DNA of 64,000 bases from Candidatus Woesearchaeota archaeon. Its GTDB lineage: Archaea; Nanobdellota; Nanobdellia; Woesearchaeales; GCA-023898365. The stretch lies in contig CP060219.1 in assembly GCA_023898365.1 (NCBI GenBank), positions 806,001 through 870,000 of the forward strand, written 5' to 3'. This document shows, piece by piece, positions 8,184 to 16,567 of this stretch; position 1 is the first letter of the stretch, and every line of letters begins with the position of its first letter. A model generated the notes under the pieces. It ran no database searches. It saw nothing but the letters and a program-made list of their open reading frames with translations, and was not told the origin of the DNA. The position numbers and the translations under genes were made by a program.

Positions 8184-9194
8184 ATGGGAACCGAACTTTT
8201 TCGGCCACCATCACGGCCTGGAACCTCTGAAGAGTCGCCTGTGCAACGCGTTGTGCAGGAGAATGCCCCAGAGGTCGATGCGAATTTTTGGCGACAATCT
8301 GCAGCAGGTGAAGAACGATCTGCGCGAAAAGGTTTTTTCGCCAAATTATTTTCGCGATCAAAAGAAGCAACGATGCAACGATCATCACTTGCGCTTCACC
8401 CAACAGTCCATGAACCTTTTTTTGCAAAAGAAGAGGCTCATGTCGAGACGGACGGTTCACAGAAAAGCGAGTCTCGACCTGTTGCTGTGCAGCATGCTAT
8501 GCCTGCACATTTGAAACCGCGTCCAGAACAACTAACTCCTAAAACACCTAACCAACACGATGTTGATTTAGCAAAGGAACCACTTCCAAGACCTGAAGGT
8601 GTTGCGTTTTTTTCAGAAAAACCTGCTGAAGTGTCAACATCACTTAAGAAAACAGAAAAAAGTTTTTTTGCAGAAAATGAAGATAACGCAAAATCCGAAG
8701 AAAAAATAGAATTGAAGCATTCATCGTCTTTGCCGGAGCATAGTGCCGAGCAAGTCGAAAAGCAACCCTTGCTTGTTGAAGAAGACAAGCACGAATTGCT
8801 TCCAGAACACCTCGCGCATGCACCACCTGAAAAGAAAGTAATGGCTCGTTCGCAACCAGCACTTTCTCCCAGGGTCAAAAACGTGCAACAACCGTTCGCT
8901 CCACCAAGCAAACAAGACGTATCAAGTGATCGATGGTTTTACTTATGCTCTGGAGGTCATATCAAAGATATTAAAGAGCTTGTCAACGTGCTTGATGCGC
9001 TCTCGGATGACATATTTTATCATCACGTCACCCATGATCGAAATGATTTTTCCACGTGGATCAATGACGTGTTTCACAAACGTCGGCTGGCAAGTCTTAT
9101 CAGACATGTGCATGACAAGCGCGAAATGACTTTATTCATTTGCAAGTTCCTCCTTAACGAAGTTTGGGAAAAAGAGGTGAGTACGCATGATTGA
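8184..9194 (+). CDS. Protein with long disordered region and C-terminal NDF-W domain (copy 2 of 3)
   Basis: 336 residues. Roughly residues 1-245 are low complexity, rich in Glu, Lys, Pro and Ser, with recurrent short F-F-x-K/E motifs (RKGFFAKLFSR, EPFFAKEE, KSFFAEN) that look like linear interaction peptides. Residues about 250-330 hold the shared domain (FYLCSGGHIKDIKELVNVL, NDFSTWINDVF). It starts 9 nt after copy 1 and its last bases overlap the start of copy 3 by 8 nt, indicating translational coupling. Confidence 0.7.
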   Translation: MGTELFRPPSRPGTSEESPVQRVVQENAPEVDANFWRQSAAGEERSARKGFFAKLFSRSKEATMQRSSLALHPTVHEPFFAKEEAHVETDGSQKSESRPVAVQHAMPAHLKPRPEQLTPKTPNQHDVDLAKEPLPRPEGVAFFSEKPAEVSTSLKKTEKSFFAENEDNAKSEEKIELKHSSSLPEHSAEQVEKQPLLVEEDKHELLPEHLAHAPPEKKVMARSQPALSPRVKNVQQPFAPPSKQDVSSDRWFYLCSGGHIKDIKELVNVLDALSDDIFYHHVTHDRNDFSTWINDVFHKRRLASLIRHVHDKREMTLFICKFLLNEVWEKEVSTHD

Positions 9195-10044
9195 GAATGT
9201 CCCAGATGAACATAAATTCCACTTTACTGATGGAAAAAAAGCACATAACATCTTAGATCTCGCACGATCGATCAGAGATATGGATCCTGATGTTTTTGCA
9301 CATCACGTTACAAATAATAATAATGATTTTGCAAACTGGATAGCTGATTGTCTTCATGATTCACTTCTTGCAAGCAAGGTCATGATGGCTCACGCTCAAA
9401 AAGAAATAGTGCAGGTTCTTGATGAGGAAATTGCTGAGAAATCTGCTCATGGTGAAGAACTCACTTCGTTTTCTGACCAAGGAGTGCCTGTAACCAATTC
9501 GCCTGCAAAGGAGTCATCTCCTCAACCCAGCGGAAACTTTTTCAAACAATCAGCGCAGTCCCAACCAATCACTAAAGAAACTGAAACACCCGTTTCGCAG
9601 CCAACAACAGTATCTTCTCCGCCTCCCGCTGTTTTTTCAGAGCGCTCGCAACAAAAAGAAAAAAAGTCTTTCTTTTCACTAAGGAAAAAACCTGCTTTGG
9701 AACCTGTTTCTCAGGAACAGAACAGGCAACTTGCGCAAGAAGAAAAATCTCAAGAAACAAAACTTCCCGAGCAAAAGGAAGCGCCCGTGCAAGATGATGC
9801 GCCCCAAGAAGCTAAACTTCCTACGGAACAACTCGCTTTTCAATTTCAAGAATCAATGCAACAACCAACGCAGCAATCGTCATCAGAACAATCATCTGAC
9901 AAAACCACTGCTGCTGTGCAAGAAACTCCTGTGCGAGATAAACAGTTTTTTTGGAAAGAATTTTTTTACGGATTTGCTATTGGCGCTATTCTTGCCGTTA
10001 TTATTGTGTTGCTCTTGTATCAATATTCAATTATTTTTCCATAA
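9187..10044 (+). CDS. Tail-anchored protein with N-terminal NDF-W domain (copy 3 of 3)
   Basis: 285 residues in reversed order relative to copies 1 and 2. The shared domain comes first (FHFTDGKKAHNILDLARSI, NDFANWIADCLHD), then a Gln/Glu/Pro/Ser-rich disordered linker with FFKQS and KSFFSLRKK motifs. A single C-terminal membrane helix follows (FAIGAILAVIIVLLLYQY) with only a few residues after it. It is therefore a candidate tail-anchored membrane scaffold that could recruit copies 1 and 2, and glycogen enzymes, to the membrane. That role is inference from domain order and operon position. Confidence 0.7.
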   Translation: MIENVPDEHKFHFTDGKKAHNILDLARSIRDMDPDVFAHHVTNNNNDFANWIADCLHDSLLASKVMMAHAQKEIVQVLDEEIAEKSAHGEELTSFSDQGVPVTNSPAKESSPQPSGNFFKQSAQSQPITKETETPVSQPTTVSSPPPAVFSERSQQKEKKSFFSLRKKPALEPVSQEQNRQLAQEEKSQETKLPEQKEAPVQDDAPQEAKLPTEQLAFQFQESMQQPTQQSSSEQSSDKTTAAVQETPVRDKQFFWKEFFYGFAIGAILAVIIVLLLYQYSIIFP

Positions 10045-10067
10045 AAGAACGTAAGTGAGATGCTACT

Positions 10068-11879
10068 ATGAAACCAAATTGGGAATTATTCGAAGTAAGT
10101 TATGAAGTCTGTAACAAAGTTGGAGGTATCTACGCAGTTATAACCTCTAAGGCAAAGCTTGTCAAAGAAGCATATGGCGACGGATATACTTGTATTGGTC
10201 CCTATTATGAAGACAAGGCGCGCATCGAACTCGAACCCTTAACTCCTCCGCCAGATCTTGCACAGGTATTTTCAGAACTTGAGCGAGAAGGCGTCATTTG
10301 TCATTATGGAAAATGGCTTATTGAGGGAGAACCAATCGCTATTCTTGTCCAACCAACCGATCGATTCGCTCATCGTCTCGACGAGTTCAAGACATTGTAT
10401 TGGGAAGCTGCACAAGTAGAATCTATGTTCGCAGGTCAGGACTTTAACGAACCTCTTCTTTGGAGTACTGCTGTTGGCATTCTTCTAGAAAAAATCAGAG
10501 CAATACGAGGACATCGCTTTGTTGGCCATTTCCATGAATGGCTAAGTGGATTCGGACTTCTTTATTTGAAAGCAAAACAAATAGATGTTGGAACTGTTTT
10601 CACAACGCACGCTACGATTCTTGGAAGAACCATTGCTGCCTGTGGAGAAGATTTATACGAACGACTTCCCCACATTAACCCTTACGAGGAAGCAAAGCAA
10701 AAAGGCATTCTTGATAAGTATACTGCAGAAAAAGCTTGTGCAAAACGTGCAGATAGTTTTACCACTGTTTCAGATATTACAGGCATCGAAGCAGAGAAGC
10801 TTCTTGAACGAAAACCAGATGTGCTTGTCTACAACGGTCTTGACAAAACAAGTTTTCCTACTTTTGAAGAATCTTCAATTGAGCATAAAGAGTTTCGGGA
10901 TGAAATCAGAAAATTTGTTTCCTATTACTTTTTTCCCCACTATCATTTCGATCTAGATCAGACGTTGCTCTTTTTTCTACTTGGAAGATTTGAACTTCGC
11001 AACAAAGGTATTGACTTGACCATTCAAGCTTTAGGACGACTGAATAAAGAACTCAAAGCGGCAAACAGCGAAAAAACCATTATTATGTTTGTCTGGGTTC
11101 CAGCGATGACCTATGGCATAAAAGAAGAACTCATCAAGCGAAAAATGCTCTTTGTTGAAATGGAAGATACCATTCGCGAAGCATTACCACAATTGAGCGC
11201 CACCATGCTTGACAACACCCTTTCTCTTTCAGAGGAAGAGGTCTACAACGAAGAAAAAATGAAAGGGCTTATTCACAAGAACACGCTCGATCATGATTTC
11301 ATGCTGGCAATGAAAAAACTCGAGCTTAATTTTAAGAGCAAACAACCAAAAGCATTGCTAACAACACATAACTTAGAAAATGAAGGCGCAAACGAAATTC
11401 TGCGCATGTGCATTGCAAATGGTCTTGATAACTCTGCGGAAGCTCGTGTAAAAATAGTCTATTATCCTGTTTACTTAAACGGAGTTGACGGATTGCTTGA
11501 CTTGCCGCTCTATGATTGTATTCAAGGCTGTCATTTAGGATTGTTCCCTTCCTATTATGAGCCGTGGGGATATACACCAATGGAGGCAGCACTTCTTGGT
11601 GTGCCCGCAGTAACAAGCGATCTTTCCGGATGTGGCTTGTATTTGAACAAAGCTTCTCCAAGCAAGGATGGTGTCTGGGTGGTTCCTCGGCGCAACAAAC
11701 CTTGGTCTGAACAATTAGATGCAATGACCAAAGTGCTTTCGGACTTCACTCATTTGCATCGAGCAGATCGCGTTGCACAGAAGATAAAGGCGAAACAAAA
11801 AGGAGACTTAGTTGATTGGAGTATTTTTGTTCCTCATTATATTGAGGCGCAAGAACTCGCATTTCGCAAACAGAGGTAA
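10068..11879 (+). CDS. Glycogen synthase, GT3 (eukaryotic type)
   Basis: 603 residues, close to fungal/animal glycogen synthase in motif content. EVSYEVCNKVGGIYAV sits at the N-terminus, with HFHEWLSGFG, FTTHATILGR, a nucleotide-binding GRFE-x-x-NKGIDL segment, and the catalytic E-x7-E region FPSYYEPWGYTPMEAALLG near residue 495. It transfers glucose from UDP- or ADP-glucose to the growing alpha-1,4 chain. Coexistence with the GT4/GT5-like gene at the start of the operon means two unrelated synthase types in one cluster. Start ATG at 10068 follows the tail-anchored gene by 23 nt. Confidence 0.93.
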   Translation: MKPNWELFEVSYEVCNKVGGIYAVITSKAKLVKEAYGDGYTCIGPYYEDKARIELEPLTPPPDLAQVFSELEREGVICHYGKWLIEGEPIAILVQPTDRFAHRLDEFKTLYWEAAQVESMFAGQDFNEPLLWSTAVGILLEKIRAIRGHRFVGHFHEWLSGFGLLYLKAKQIDVGTVFTTHATILGRTIAACGEDLYERLPHINPYEEAKQKGILDKYTAEKACAKRADSFTTVSDITGIEAEKLLERKPDVLVYNGLDKTSFPTFEESSIEHKEFRDEIRKFVSYYFFPHYHFDLDQTLLFFLLGRFELRNKGIDLTIQALGRLNKELKAANSEKTIIMFVWVPAMTYGIKEELIKRKMLFVEMEDTIREALPQLSATMLDNTLSLSEEEVYNEEKMKGLIHKNTLDHDFMLAMKKLELNFKSKQPKALLTTHNLENEGANEILRMCIANGLDNSAEARVKIVYYPVYLNGVDGLLDLPLYDCIQGCHLGLFPSYYEPWGYTPMEAALLGVPAVTSDLSGCGLYLNKASPSKDGVWVVPRRNKPWSEQLDAMTKVLSDFTHLHRADRVAQKIKAKQKGDLVDWSIFVPHYIEAQELAFRKQR

Positions 11880-11884
11880 GAACG

Positions 11885-12826
11885 ATGGGAGAACTTCGAA
11901 AAGATTACGTTGAGGATCAATTTGTTGTAATAAACACAACGCGGTCAAAGAGGCCTGAACAATTTCTTAAGAAGTCGTCTGTTCCTGAAAAACAAGGAAC
12001 TTGTTTTTTTTGTCCTGGAAATGAGTCAATGACTCCACCTACCATTACGAGTTTTGATAAGGATGGCCGTTGGCAACTTCGCGTTTTTGAAAACAAGTTT
12101 CCCATAGTATCTAGAGATCAAGATAAGATAATTCAAACACATAATGAGTTTTACACGTTTGGGGGAAGCTATGGTGTGCATGAGATTATTGTTGAAACTC
12201 CCGATCATGAAAAGCAATGGTGGGATTTTTCTCCTGAACATCTCGGTCTTATCATGGAGATGTATAAGAAGCGCATTCAAGCGCTCTCCGAGGTAGATAA
12301 TATTAAGTTTGTTGCCGCGTTCAAGAATCATAAAGCGGAGGCAGGTGCTTCTCTACCTCATTCGCACTCGCAGATTGTCGCTTTTGATCGCATTCCCTTT
12401 CGTATTGAACACATTATAGAGAAAGTGTCTCAGCGGGGAGCTTGTCCGTACTGCGATATTATTGCACGTGAGCGTAACTCTCACCGTAGACTCTTTGAGA
12501 CGATGAATTTCATCGCATTTGCTCCTTACGCGTCACGGTTTGCTTTTGAAGTATGGATTCTGCCAAAGTCTCATAAGGTTTCCTTTGTTGAAGAGGCGAA
12601 CACGCACGAGCTTGGATTATTGCTTTCTCGCGTTACGAGAAAGCTCAAAGAGATCAATGCACCGTTTAACATGGTCCTCGTTCATTCGCTAGATACTTCA
12701 GATGAGTTGCATTATCGCCTTGAAATCTTGCCTCGTTTGAACACCTGGGCTGGCTTTGAATATACGGGAACAATTGTCAATCCTATGCCTCCTGAGGATG
12801 CAGCTGCGTGGTACCGGGGGCAATAA
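11885..12826 (+). CDS. galT: Galactose-1-phosphate uridylyltransferase-like enzyme (GalT, HIT superfamily)
   Basis: 313 residues. Two GalT/HIT halves with zinc-type cysteine pairs CFFCPGNE and CPYCDI, the N-terminal DPRTGEW-equivalent degenerated, and the catalytic motif HSHSQIVAF near residue 159, where the usual H-P-H is H-S-H. It interconverts hexose-1-phosphate and nucleotide sugar. Placed 6 nt after GT3 glycogen synthase it more likely serves donor-sugar formation or recycling of glucose-1-phosphate than galactose catabolism, since no other Leloir gene is present. A GalT-like ADP-glucose phosphorylase is an alternative. Confidence 0.85.
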   Translation: MGELRKDYVEDQFVVINTTRSKRPEQFLKKSSVPEKQGTCFFCPGNESMTPPTITSFDKDGRWQLRVFENKFPIVSRDQDKIIQTHNEFYTFGGSYGVHEIIVETPDHEKQWWDFSPEHLGLIMEMYKKRIQALSEVDNIKFVAAFKNHKAEAGASLPHSHSQIVAFDRIPFRIEHIIEKVSQRGACPYCDIIARERNSHRRLFETMNFIAFAPYASRFAFEVWILPKSHKVSFVEEANTHELGLLLSRVTRKLKEINAPFNMVLVHSLDTSDELHYRLEILPRLNTWAGFEYTGTIVNPMPPEDAAAWYRGQ

Positions 12827-12828
12827 GT

Positions 12829-12836
12829 TTTAAAAC
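12829..12836 (+). promoter_or_regulatory. TATA box of the CRM-domain gene
   Basis: TTTTAAAA centred about 26 nt before the ATG at 12858, overlapping the end of the GalT-like gene. It implies a new, leaderless transcription unit. Confidence 0.45.
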
Positions 12837-12857
12837 CCCTTCGTATTCCTTTATGCT

Positions 12858-13100
12858 ATGCCACAAAAACGGAAAGAACGTGTCGAGTTTCAGATTGGCA
12901 AGCAAGGATTAACCAAATCAGTTCTGGATGAAGCCTTACTTCTTTTCAAACGCCACAAGAAACTAAAGATAAAACTCAATCAGAATCTGGTTTTGACAAT
13001 TGGCAGATCTGGAAAGCAAGAACTTTTTGATGAATTAGTTCTTCACTTGCAACCAAAGAAAAAGAGCACAATCGGTTCTGTTCTTTACGTTGAAAAATAA
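12858..13100 (+). CDS. CRM/YhbY-type RNA-binding protein
   Basis: 80 residues matching the CRS1-YhbY fold: the first strand and G-K-x-G-L-T turn (QIGKQGLTKSVLDEA), a helix, a strand (KLKIKLNQ), a helix, and the final IGSVLYVEK strand. Related YhbY proteins bind pre-50S ribosomal RNA. The exact archaeal role is unknown. The G-x-x-G loop of classic CRM proteins is replaced by IGRSGKQ, which still holds a glycine and basic residues. Confidence 0.75.
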   Translation: MPQKRKERVEFQIGKQGLTKSVLDEALLLFKRHKKLKIKLNQNLVLTIGRSGKQELFDELVLHLQPKKKSTIGSVLYVEK

Positions 13101-13106
13101 GTATCT

Positions 13107-13571
13107 CTACTGCTTTTTGTTTGGTTTACGTGATTTCTTTTTATCTTCATCACGCAAATACAGCCCAAGGTCGAGAAGATTCTTTAATTTGTACTCGCCA
13201 TTGATATCTTGCATGGAGCCAAGGCCTAAGTTTTCCCCTCTTACATTATTGACAAGAAACACTTCTTCTCGTGCATGACTATCAAGAATACGTTGTTTTG
13301 GAAGATTTCTTCCTTGCAAGAATTTTTCTTCAGCGAGTTCTTCAATGATAACAAAATTTGTTTCATTCTTTGCAAGAATGGAAAGAAGAGCAAGGGATGG
13401 TTTGAATTCGTCTTTTTTTACTTCGCCAAGAAAAAGACCTTCGCGGGACGCTTCTTTAATTGCAATAACTGCTGTCTTTAAGTAGATCTTACCAAGTTTT
13501 CGAAAAATTTTTTTCTTATCTTGCGCTGCAAGTCCGCCAAACCGAGCACAAAACACTTCAAATGCGTCCAT
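13107..13571 (-). CDS. Nip7-like PUA-domain protein
   Basis: 154 residues. The second half follows the Nip7/UPF0113 pattern: FKPSLALLSILAK, a strand ending in FLQGRNL, then EEVFLVNNVRGENLGLGSM, and KNLLDLGLYLRDED at the end. Nip7 family proteins are ribosome biogenesis factors that bind RNA through a PUA domain. The identification rests on motif order remembered from the family. It converges with the CRM-domain gene, 6 nt apart, and precedes RNase P and ATPase genes on the other strand. Confidence 0.6.
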   Translation of the reverse strand: MDAFEVFCARFGGLAAQDKKKIFRKLGKIYLKTAVIAIKEASREGLFLGEVKKDEFKPSLALLSILAKNETNFVIIEELAEEKFLQGRNLPKQRILDSHAREEVFLVNNVRGENLGLGSMQDINGEYKLKNLLDLGLYLRDEDKKKSRKPNKKQ

Positions 13572-13592
13572 ATTTCTTTAAGAAACCCATTA

Positions 13593-13602
13593 CCTTTTTA
13601 TA
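13593..13602 (+). promoter_or_regulatory. TATA box of the RNase P-ATPase-DphB operon
   Basis: CTTTTTATAG about 27 nt upstream of the ATG at 13625, with no room for a long leader. It probably drives the three tightly packed genes to 15408. Confidence 0.45.
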
Positions 13603-13624
13603 GTTATCTTGTTTTCAGAGGTAT

Positions 13625-13903
13625 ATGGCTGGAAAGGATCGCCGAAAGAAGAATGTGCTTGATGCGAAAAAGCATGTAGATGATCTGTACAACGAGATCG
13701 AAAAACGTCCTGCATTTGCAAACAGATACCTTTTTATAATGCGCAAACTTGCAATGAAAATGCGTTTTCCTTTGCCAAAACGTTACAAACAGCTTATGTG
13801 TCCTTATTGTTATGCGTATTGGCCAACCAATCCGCATGTACGCGTCAAACAAGGACGACCGCGTATTCGCTGCCCTCAGTGTGGTAAGCATTTCACGAAA
13901 TAA
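13625..13903 (+). CDS. rnp4: RNase P protein subunit 4 (Rpp21/Rpr2 family)
   Basis: 92 residues. A helical N-terminus is followed by a zinc ribbon with the cysteine pairs CPYC and CPQC separated by a basic segment (RVKQGRPRIR). This is the archaeal Rpp21 layout of two central helices, a basic strand and C-x2-C. It is a component of the RNase P holoenzyme, which matures the 5' end of tRNAs. The stop codon is followed directly by the ATG of the next gene (TAA-A-ATG), indicating an operon. Confidence 0.8.
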   Translation: MAGKDRRKKNVLDAKKHVDDLYNEIEKRPAFANRYLFIMRKLAMKMRFPLPKRYKQLMCPYCYAYWPTNPHVRVKQGRPRIRCPQCGKHFTK

Positions 13904-13904
13904 A

Positions 13905-14603
13905 ATGGGATGGTTTTCAAGAGTAAAAAAGACGCTGGTCAAAGAAAAAATGCCTTTTAGAGGGTTCTCTGAAGTAATGCCTGTTCATGGTTCGCTTGAA
14001 AACTTTGAGAAAAAACTTCTTCACAAGAGCCTCATACTTCTCATTCTTGGCAAACGAGGATCTGGTAAAACGGCAACTGGCATGCGTCTTCTTGAACACA
14101 TTCATGAAAACACTAAGAAAAAAACGTTTGTGCTTGGATATGAGGAAACCAAATTACCATTCTGGGTTAAGAAAGCAAAGGATGTGGAGTCATTACCAAA
14201 TAACACCGCGCTTCTTATTGATGAAGGAGCAGTCACCTTCTCTTCTCGAGATGCAATGAAGCAAAGCAACAAGTATCTTGGCAAACTTATGGCAGTAGCA
14301 CGACATAAAAATTTAACGTTGATCTTGGTTACGCAAAATTCTGCAATGATCGATCTGAATGTCTTGCGTCTTGCAGATTCGATCATTTTCAAAGAGCCTT
14401 CCTTGCTCCAATCAAAATTTGAACGAAAAGCAATTAAGGATCTTTATGATAAAGTGATGCCTCATTTTAAACCGTTGAAAGCAACCCATGATTCCCTTGC
14501 ACCGTTCTGGGTGATCATGGATGATGAATATGAAGGAGTGCTTACTTCGCCCTTACCGTCGTTCTGGTCGGATAAAGTGAGCACATCGTACAAAAACGTC
14601 TAA
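13905..14603 (+). CDS. P-loop ATPase of the Zot/HerA-like type, unknown role
   Basis: 232 residues. Walker A GKRGSGKT at about residues 49-56, Walker B as NTALLIDEGAV (about 100-110), and an arginine-containing VARHKNLTLILVTQN sensor segment followed by a short tail. The order resembles the Zot/FtsK-HerA group, whose members move DNA or protein. The ATG at 13905 is supported by coupling to the RNase P gene; a longer frame upstream merely overlaps that gene. Sandwiched between RNase P and diphthine synthase genes, it may have a cellular rather than viral role. Confidence 0.7.
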   Translation: MGWFSRVKKTLVKEKMPFRGFSEVMPVHGSLENFEKKLLHKSLILLILGKRGSGKTATGMRLLEHIHENTKKKTFVLGYEETKLPFWVKKAKDVESLPNNTALLIDEGAVTFSSRDAMKQSNKYLGKLMAVARHKNLTLILVTQNSAMIDLNVLRLADSIIFKEPSLLQSKFERKAIKDLYDKVMPHFKPLKATHDSLAPFWVIMDDEYEGVLTSPLPSFWSDKVSTSYKNV

Positions 14604-14604
14604 C

Positions 14605-15408
14605 ATGTTATACTTAATTGGTCTTGGGCTTGGCGCAAAAGAGGATATCACGCTGAGAGGATTTGCTGCGGTCAAGCAATCAGCAACGGTGTACCTTGAA
14701 CATTATACGTCTATTCAGCCTCAGTTCATTCTAGAGGACTGGAATGCTTTTTTTGGCAAATCCATACTTCTCGCTTCTCGAGAACTCGTCGAGTCAGGTT
14801 CAGAAATTATTGATCGAGCACGACAGGAAGATGTTGCTTTTCTTGTAATTGGCGATGTTTTTGGCGCAACAACACACACTGATCTTTATTTGCGTGCAGT
14901 AAAAGCAGGTGTTCGCGTTGAAGTGATCAACAACGCTTCTATTTTAAACGCAGTTGGCAATACAGGTCTTGAACTCTATCGGTTTGGAAAAACAACGTCG
15001 CTTCCGTTTTGGACATCTTCTTTTAAACCAATGACCACGTATGACGTTGTTAAAGAGAATATGCAGCGAGGATTACACACCCTAATTCTTCTTGATATAA
15101 AAGTTAGTGAGCCAAGCGAAGAAAATCTTCGAAAAGGAGTTTCCATTCCTGAGCCGCCAAGGTTTATGAACGTTCCTGAAGCAATTGATCTCTTATTTGA
15201 AATGGAAGCGAGCAGAAAAGAAGCAGTACTTGCTCCTGAAACGCGAGGCGTTGCGCTTTCACGCATTGGCTCTCCTGATCAACTCATAACATCAGGCACA
15301 CTTGCACAGCTACGAACAGTTCAACTTGGCGAGCCCTTACATTCGCTTGTTATTCCTGGCAATTTGCACCACATAGAAGAAGAAATGCTTTCTTTATGGA
15401 AACTCTGA
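14605..15408 (+). CDS. dphB: Diphthine synthase (DphB)
   Basis: 267 residues of the tetrapyrrole (SAM) methylase fold. N-terminal MLYLIGLGLGAKEDITLRG, the E-x-Y-T-S segment, VIGDVFGATTHTDL and the NNASILNAVGNTGLELYRFG motif are typical of archaeal DphB. It trimethylates the modified histidine of elongation factor 2 on the way to diphthamide. It begins two bases after the preceding ATPase stop, with no room for its own promoter. Confidence 0.95.
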   Translation: MLYLIGLGLGAKEDITLRGFAAVKQSATVYLEHYTSIQPQFILEDWNAFFGKSILLASRELVESGSEIIDRARQEDVAFLVIGDVFGATTHTDLYLRAVKAGVRVEVINNASILNAVGNTGLELYRFGKTTSLPFWTSSFKPMTTYDVVKENMQRGLHTLILLDIKVSEPSEENLRKGVSIPEPPRFMNVPEAIDLLFEMEASRKEAVLAPETRGVALSRIGSPDQLITSGTLAQLRTVQLGEPLHSLVIPGNLHHIEEEMLSLWKL

Positions 15409-15456
15409 TAAGAGATTTCATGCATAATTCTTTTAAATCAACAGACAATTTTTCGT

Positions 15457-16068
15457 ATGATGGTTCGCGTAAAAGCAATTCTTATGGATATGGGTGGTGT
15501 TGTGCTTCAGGGAAGCGCAGCTGATTTCATCGTTCAAGCAAAAAAAATTCTGGGTACTGATCTTTCTCATTTTTCAGTAAGTGATGTGACATTTGATGAA
15601 AACCTCAATAGAGGTATGATTGATGCACGAGACTGCTTTGCAACGTGCTTTGGTATTACTCCGACTTCAGAACAATTGGATGAGTTAGTGTTATCTTGGT
15701 CTACCAATTGGGTTGCAAGGCCTGAGATGCTTGCATTAATTTTGCAGCTTAAAAAAAACGGGTTTGTTGTTGCGGCTTTTTCAAACTCAGATGAGATAAA
15801 TTCTGCGGTGTATGAGGCTAAAGGCTGGTATGCTGATTTTGATCATGTCTTTCTTTCTCACGAAATGGGCGTGATTAAGCCTGAGATGGAAATGTACGAG
15901 CTTGCAATGGAAACGCTTGGCGTTCATGACAAAGAATGTTTGCTCATTGATGACCAGCAAGCAAATCTTGAACCTGCAAAGGAACTGGGTATGGAAACAA
16001 TCTTGTTTACGGACTATGCCACCTTAGTTCTTGAGCTAAAAAAAAGAAAACTCCTTTCGAAATCGTGA
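15457..16068 (+). CDS. HAD-superfamily hydrolase (subfamily IA)
   Basis: 203 residues. Motif I DMGGVV, with Gly at the second acid position as in the YihX-like branch, motif II SNSD, the motif III lysine in GVIKPE, and motif IV LLIDDQQANLEPAKELG. It should hydrolyse a small phosphorylated metabolite; the substrate is not predictable. A T/A-rich element around 15429-15437 lies about 25 nt before the ATG. Another ATG follows directly, so the start is uncertain by one codon. Confidence 0.85.
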   Translation: MMVRVKAILMDMGGVVLQGSAADFIVQAKKILGTDLSHFSVSDVTFDENLNRGMIDARDCFATCFGITPTSEQLDELVLSWSTNWVARPEMLALILQLKKNGFVVAAFSNSDEINSAVYEAKGWYADFDHVFLSHEMGVIKPEMEMYELAMETLGVHDKECLLIDDQQANLEPAKELGMETILFTDYATLVLELKKRKLLSKS

Positions 16069-16143
16069 ACTTTCGAAAACGTTTTCTTTCTGCAATCAAT
16101 AATTTTTTAAACATCGCTTCTTAGAACGTATAGGGGGTTTTGC

Positions 16144-16530
16144 ATGATAACAAACGTTAGTCATATCACTGTGTTGGTTGAAGATCAAGAAGAAGCGCTT
16201 GCGTACTACACGCAAACACTTGGCTTTGAAAAAAAACAAGATCAGCAGATGGAAACGTTTCGCTGGTTAGTGGTTGGTCCAAAAGAAAAACCTCTTGGAC
16301 TCATTCTCATGCTTGCAGAAACTGAACGTGAAAAAGCACTTGTTGGCAGACAAACAGGAGGAAGATATTCTTTATTTGTTATGGCAACGAATGATTGTCA
16401 CGAATCCTACGCTTCGCTCAAAGAAAAAGGCGTTGTTTTTATTGGAGAACCCATGCAAAATCCTTGGGGTATTGCGGTACAATTCAAAGATTTGTATGGA
16501 AACAAAATTGATTTAGTGGAGAGAAGTTAG
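16144..16530 (+). CDS. VOC/glyoxalase-fold protein
   Basis: 128 residues with the paired beta-alpha-beta-beta-beta modules of the vicinal oxygen chelate superfamily. It starts with VSHITVLVEDQEEALAYYTQTLGF and ends with WGIAVQFKDLYGNKIDLVE, the usual E-ending strand. The metal ligands (His8 and the final Glu) are present. Substrate unknown; such stand-alone proteins range from dioxygenases to antibiotic-binding proteins. Start supported by GGGGGT upstream of the ATG. Confidence 0.85.
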   Translation: MITNVSHITVLVEDQEEALAYYTQTLGFEKKQDQQMETFRWLVVGPKEKPLGLILMLAETEREKALVGRQTGGRYSLFVMATNDCHESYASLKEKGVVFIGEPMQNPWGIAVQFKDLYGNKIDLVERS

Positions 16531-16567
16531 TGATAATTACTTTCAGATACTTTTTTCACATATTTTT

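Noticed and set aside
8158..8514. 118-codon frame overlapping the second NDF-W protein
   Set aside because: It is out of frame with the domain-bearing gene and has no family features.
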